Assembly: GCA_036521995.1 (NCBI GenBank)
Contig: DATDGR010000201.1
Span: 1-8,198 of the forward strand
Reading direction: 5' to 3'
DNA: 8,198 nucleotides
Source: Gp13-AA77 sp036521995
Lineage (GTDB): Bacteria > Acidobacteriota > Terriglobia > UBA7540
Shown: positions 6,126 through 8,198 of the stretch, one piece after another
Layout of the letters: the number at the start of each line of letters is the position of its first letter
Position numbering within the stretch: the first letter of the stretch is position 1
Notes under the pieces: model-generated
What the model saw: the letters and a program-made list of their open reading frames with translations, nothing else
Databases searched by the model: none
What the model was told of the DNA's origin: nothing
Made by a program: the position numbers and the translations under genes

Positions 6126-7820
6126 CTAGGGCGCGATCATCACCTTCCTCGGCTCTTGCGTCTTCTGGGTAGCGCTGCCCTCGCCCGTATCATCCGGGAC
6201 CACCAGTGGCGCGAGCCGCCGTGCCCGAAACTTGACCGCGGCCCCGACGAAAGCCTTGAATAGCGGCTGCGGTTCGAGCGGCCGCGACTTGAACTCCGGA
6301 TGAAACTGGCAGCCCAGGAACCAGGGATGGTTGCGAATCTCGACGATTTCCACGTAAGTACCGTCCGGCGTCACGCCCGTAATGTCGAGCCCGCCGGCGG
6401 TCAGCGTCTCCTCATATTCGCGATTGAACTCGTACCGGTGCCGGTGCCGCTCCGAGATTTCAATCGACCCGTAGGCCTGATGAGCAAAGGAGCCGGGTTT
6501 GAGCTTGGCCGTCCAGGCGCCGAGCCGCATGGTGCCTCCCAGTTCGTCCACCCCGCGCAGCTCACGCAGCTTGTAGATCACCCGGTGCGGCGTGGAAGGA
6601 TCGAATTCGGAGCTGTCCGCGCCCTTCAGGCCGCAGACGTTGCGGGCATACTCGATCACCGCGCATTGCATGCCCAGGCAGATGCCAAAATACGGCACCT
6701 TGCGCGTGCGGGCGTACTCTATGGCCTGCAACATTCCCTCGATGCCCCGCTTGCCGAACCCGCCGGGAACCAGAATCGCGTCCAGGTCGGCGAGCTGTCG
6801 CGGCCACTCGGCGTCAGCCTCGAGGCCCTCGGCTTCAATCCAGATCAGGTTCGGGCGGACGTTGTGGGCCGCCCCGCCGTGCGTCAGGGCCTCATTTAGG
6901 CTCTTGTAAGAGTCCTGGTACTCCACATACTTTCCCACCATGCCGATGTCCACTTCGTCAGCGGGGTGCTTCAGCCGATCCACCAGTCCGGTCCAGGACT
7001 GCATATTGCGCTCGCGGGTCTCGAGCTTGAGGCATTTCAGGATCTGTTCATCCAGACCCTCGGCCGCCAGCGCCAACGGCACCTCGTAAATGCTCTCCAC
7101 GTCCCGGGCGGTGATCACGGCTTCTTCAGGCACATTACAGAAGAGCGCAATCTTGGCCTTGATGTCGCTCGAAAGAAAGCGGTCCGTACGGCAGATCAGA
7201 ATGTCCGGCTGGATGCCGATCTCGCGCAGGTCTTTCACCGAATGCTGCGTGGGCTTGGTCTTGAGCTCGCCGGCGGCGCCAATGTACGGCACCAGGGTCA
7301 GGTGCACGAAGACAACTTGCTCGCGCCCTTGCTCCTGGCGCATCTGGCGGATGGCCTCCAGAAACGGCAGCGACTCGATGTCGCCCACCGTGCCGCCCAC
7401 CTCCACGATCACCACGTCCACCTCTTCGGAAATTTTCTTGATGGCCGCCTTGATCTCGTTGGTGACGTGCGGGATCACCTGCACCGTCTTGCCCAGGTAA
7501 TCGCCGCGCCGCTCCTTGGTGATGATGCGCTCGTAGATGCGCCCCGCCGTGCAGTTGTTGTCGCGGGTCATGCGCACGTGGGTGAAGCGCTCGTAGTGGC
7601 CGAGATCAAGATCGGTCTCGGCGCCGTCGTCGGTGACGAAGACCTCGCCGTGCTGGAACGGACTCATGGTGCCGGGATCGACGTTCAGGTAGGGATCGAA
7701 CTTGAGAATGGTCACCCGGAGCCCGCGCGATTCCAGCAGGCAGGCCATCGATGCCGAGGCCAGGCCCTTGCCCAGGGAACTCACCACGCCGCCGGTCACA
7801 AAAATATACTTTGCGCTCAT
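6126..7820 (-). CDS. pyrG: CTP synthase (glutamine-hydrolysing)
   Basis: PyrG aminates UTP to CTP using ATP and ammonia from glutamine, as a cytoplasmic homotetramer. The 564-residue product starts KYIFVTGGVVSSLGKGL, the ATP-binding N-terminus, followed by KFDPYLNVDPGTMSPFQHGE (40-59) and DLDLGHYERF (70-79). Likely Mg ligands are D72 and E140. The amidotransferase domain (about 290-530) has GICLGMQ with nucleophile C381 and CQFHPEF with H507 and E509, so the triad is intact. It is about 19 residues longer than the E. coli enzyme, mostly as a low-complexity tail after about 533. The ATG at 7820 has GGAGGG unusually close (2 bases from its end, or 4 from its GGAG core). An ATG at 7830 is in another frame. 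A strong promoter sits about 200 bases upstream. Confidence 0.97.
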   Translation of the reverse strand: MSAKYIFVTGGVVSSLGKGLASASMACLLESRGLRVTILKFDPYLNVDPGTMSPFQHGEVFVTDDGAETDLDLGHYERFTHVRMTRDNNCTAGRIYERIITKERRGDYLGKTVQVIPHVTNEIKAAIKKISEEVDVVIVEVGGTVGDIESLPFLEAIRQMRQEQGREQVVFVHLTLVPYIGAAGELKTKPTQHSVKDLREIGIQPDILICRTDRFLSSDIKAKIALFCNVPEEAVITARDVESIYEVPLALAAEGLDEQILKCLKLETRERNMQSWTGLVDRLKHPADEVDIGMVGKYVEYQDSYKSLNEALTHGGAAHNVRPNLIWIEAEGLEADAEWPRQLADLDAILVPGGFGKRGIEGMLQAIEYARTRKVPYFGICLGMQCAVIEYARNVCGLKGADSSEFDPSTPHRVIYKLRELRGVDELGGTMRLGAWTAKLKPGSFAHQAYGSIEISERHRHRYEFNREYEETLTAGGLDITGVTPDGTYVEIVEIRNHPWFLGCQFHPEFKSRPLEPQPLFKAFVGAAVKFRARRLAPLVVPDDTGEGSATQKTQEPRKVMIAP

Positions 7821-8019
7821 ATCCCTCCATTTATGCCGGCCTGCACCCGGGCCGGCGTCAAAAGACCTGCATCCAAAATGAGTTTGCCGAAGGAGAAGCG
7901 GGTGGAACCGTGTCTGGAAGCGCCGTGGCAGCGCTTCGCTGCTTGTGCGAAGCTGCTCGCTCAGTCGCCAAAAAAATCACTCGGGTACCGAAGGAATTGA
8001 AATCCGGAAGGATTCGGTA
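7821..8019 (-). promoter_or_regulatory. Long structured 5' leader of pyrG
   Basis: Between the predicted start site (about 8019) and the pyrG ATG lie about 200 bases without a recognisable gene. The RNA would begin with GTACCGAA and TTCGGTAC (plus-strand 8013-8020 and 7985-7992), a perfect 8-bp stem. Inside it AATCC-TTCC-GGATT can form a competing small hairpin. Eight bases after the stem comes a run of seven U (plus-strand A7 at 7970-7976). Further in, GCTTCGC (7933-7939) and GCGAAGC (7947-7953) form another 7-bp stem. This could be an attenuator or a stabilising leader. The U-run is too far from the first stem to be a classical terminator. Confidence 0.4.
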
Positions 8020-8025
8020 CGATCT

Positions 8026-8054
8026 ATTATCCCGATACGAAGTGGACTTGTCAA
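8026..8054 (-). promoter_or_regulatory. Near-consensus sigma70-type promoter for pyrG
   Basis: On the minus strand TTGACA (8054-8049) is followed by exactly 17 bases and GATAAT (8031-8026): a perfect -35, ideal spacing and a -10 with one mismatch. It points at pyrG, the first gene downstream on that strand, with a predicted start near 8019. Its -35 box coincides with the probable outer end of the insertion element on the right. Confidence 0.65.
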
Positions 8055-8063
8055 CCGGCCGCA

Positions 8064-8123
8064 TCGCGCAATCTAAAATGTTACCCGTGACCGATCGTCG
8101 CGCAATTTGAGAATGTTACCCGT
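8064..8123 (+). repeat. Two imperfect direct repeats at the insertion-element end
   Basis: Repeat 1 (8064-8088) and repeat 2 (8098-8123) both begin TCGCGCAAT and end AATGTTACCCGT. They differ by one indel and a few substitutions in the middle, and are separated by 9 bases. Multiple terminal repeats are typical transposase-binding sites in several insertion-sequence families, including IS21. The family here is not settled. Confidence 0.6.
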
Positions 8124-8139
8124 CATGGAGACGGGTAAC
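8115..8139 (+). repeat. Perfect 9-bp inverted repeat with an ATG in the loop
   Basis: GTTACCCGT (8115-8123) and ACGGGTAAC (8131-8139) pair perfectly around the 7-base loop CATGGAG. The loop contains the ATG at 8125 and the only GGAG available for the ATG at 8143. In RNA it would hide initiation signals of the transposase; in DNA it is a dyad suited to a dimeric binding protein. The left arm is the end of direct repeat 2. Confidence 0.6.
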
Positions 8140-8142
8140 CGC

Positions 8143-8198
8143 ATGAGTCGAAGATCGCGCAGGGAGTACTTGCAGAGCATTTATGCTCGCTATCAGAA
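8143..8198 (+). CDS. Transposase, N-terminal fragment (integrase-catalytic-region type)
   Basis: Only the first 18 codons are in the window: MSRRSRREYLQSIYARYQ, open to the right edge. This very basic R-R-S-R-R-E-Y-L...Y-x-R-Y start resembles the N-terminus of DDE transposases annotated as 'integrase catalytic region' that I recall as frequent in acidobacterial and deltaproteobacterial genomes. The identification rests on this short stretch plus the terminal repeats. An in-frame ATG at 8125 would add six residues (METGNR) but lies inside a hairpin loop and has no ribosome-binding site. The GGAG at 8127-8130 is 12 bases from 8143, which is long. The catalytic domain is outside the window. Confidence 0.5.
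   Translation, partial: MSRRSRREYLQSIYARYQ

Larger units (their letters stand above)
8049..8198 (+). mobile_element. Left end of an insertion sequence (partial, runs off the window)
   Basis: A transposase-like N-terminus begins near 8143, and just before it lie two imperfect direct repeats of the kind that bind transposase at element ends. The outer border is not certain. I place it at TGTCAACC (8049) because many elements begin with TG and this is where sequence unlike the pyrG leader starts. The other end and any target duplication are outside the window or not visible. Confidence 0.45.

Noticed and set aside
6966..8000. 344-residue open frame on the plus strand
   Set aside because: It is antisense to pyrG, with a His/Leu/Arg-heavy product typical of shadow frames in GC-rich DNA, and no start signals.

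Overview
The window looks like chromosomal DNA of a GC-rich Gram-negative bacterium. An acidobacterial (Solibacter/Bryobacter-like) source is my best guess. The reasons are the mix of a Kdo (LPS) gene, secreted DUF1080 and GH63-type proteins, and the start of an 'integrase catalytic region' transposase. This taxonomic call is inference from gene content and style only.

Layout. Positions 1-1497 (+) hold the end of argH and a complete argJ, joined by a 4-base ATGA overlap: arginine biosynthesis. Converging on them from the minus strand are a secreted DUF1080 (3-keto-disaccharide hydrolase family) protein (1535-2323), a secreted GH63/mannosylglycerate-hydrolase-like (alpha/alpha)6 protein (2670-3908), and a DUF4188-family gene (3905-4308) whose frame is broken once near 4084-4095. 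The broken gene's second half overlaps the glycosidase start by a GTGA junction. Positions 4309-5045 have no convincing gene but hold a same-strand cluster of six TGGCTTT motifs, four CTAG tetramers within 80 bases and a G4C5G6 block. Positions 5046-5879 (-) are kdsA of the metal-dependent class. Positions 5880-6125 are a repeat-bearing spacer, and 6126-7820 (-) is pyrG. Upstream of pyrG lie a roughly 200-base leader and a near-consensus sigma70-type promoter. At the right edge (about 8049-8198, +) the left end of an insertion element begins, with two imperfect direct repeats and the first codons of a transposase.

How it fits together. Most of the window is housekeeping: arginine synthesis (argH, argJ), CTP synthesis (pyrG) and Kdo-8-phosphate synthesis (kdsA). 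CTP is also used to activate Kdo, so the pyrG-kdsA neighbourhood makes metabolic sense. The DUF1080 and GH63-like proteins are exported carbohydrate-active proteins. I see no convincing new defence, CRISPR, secondary-metabolite or RNA-guided system. The points most worth checking are the frameshifted DUF4188 gene, the TGGCTTT cluster, and the possibility that the pyrG -35 box is supplied by the end of the insertion element.
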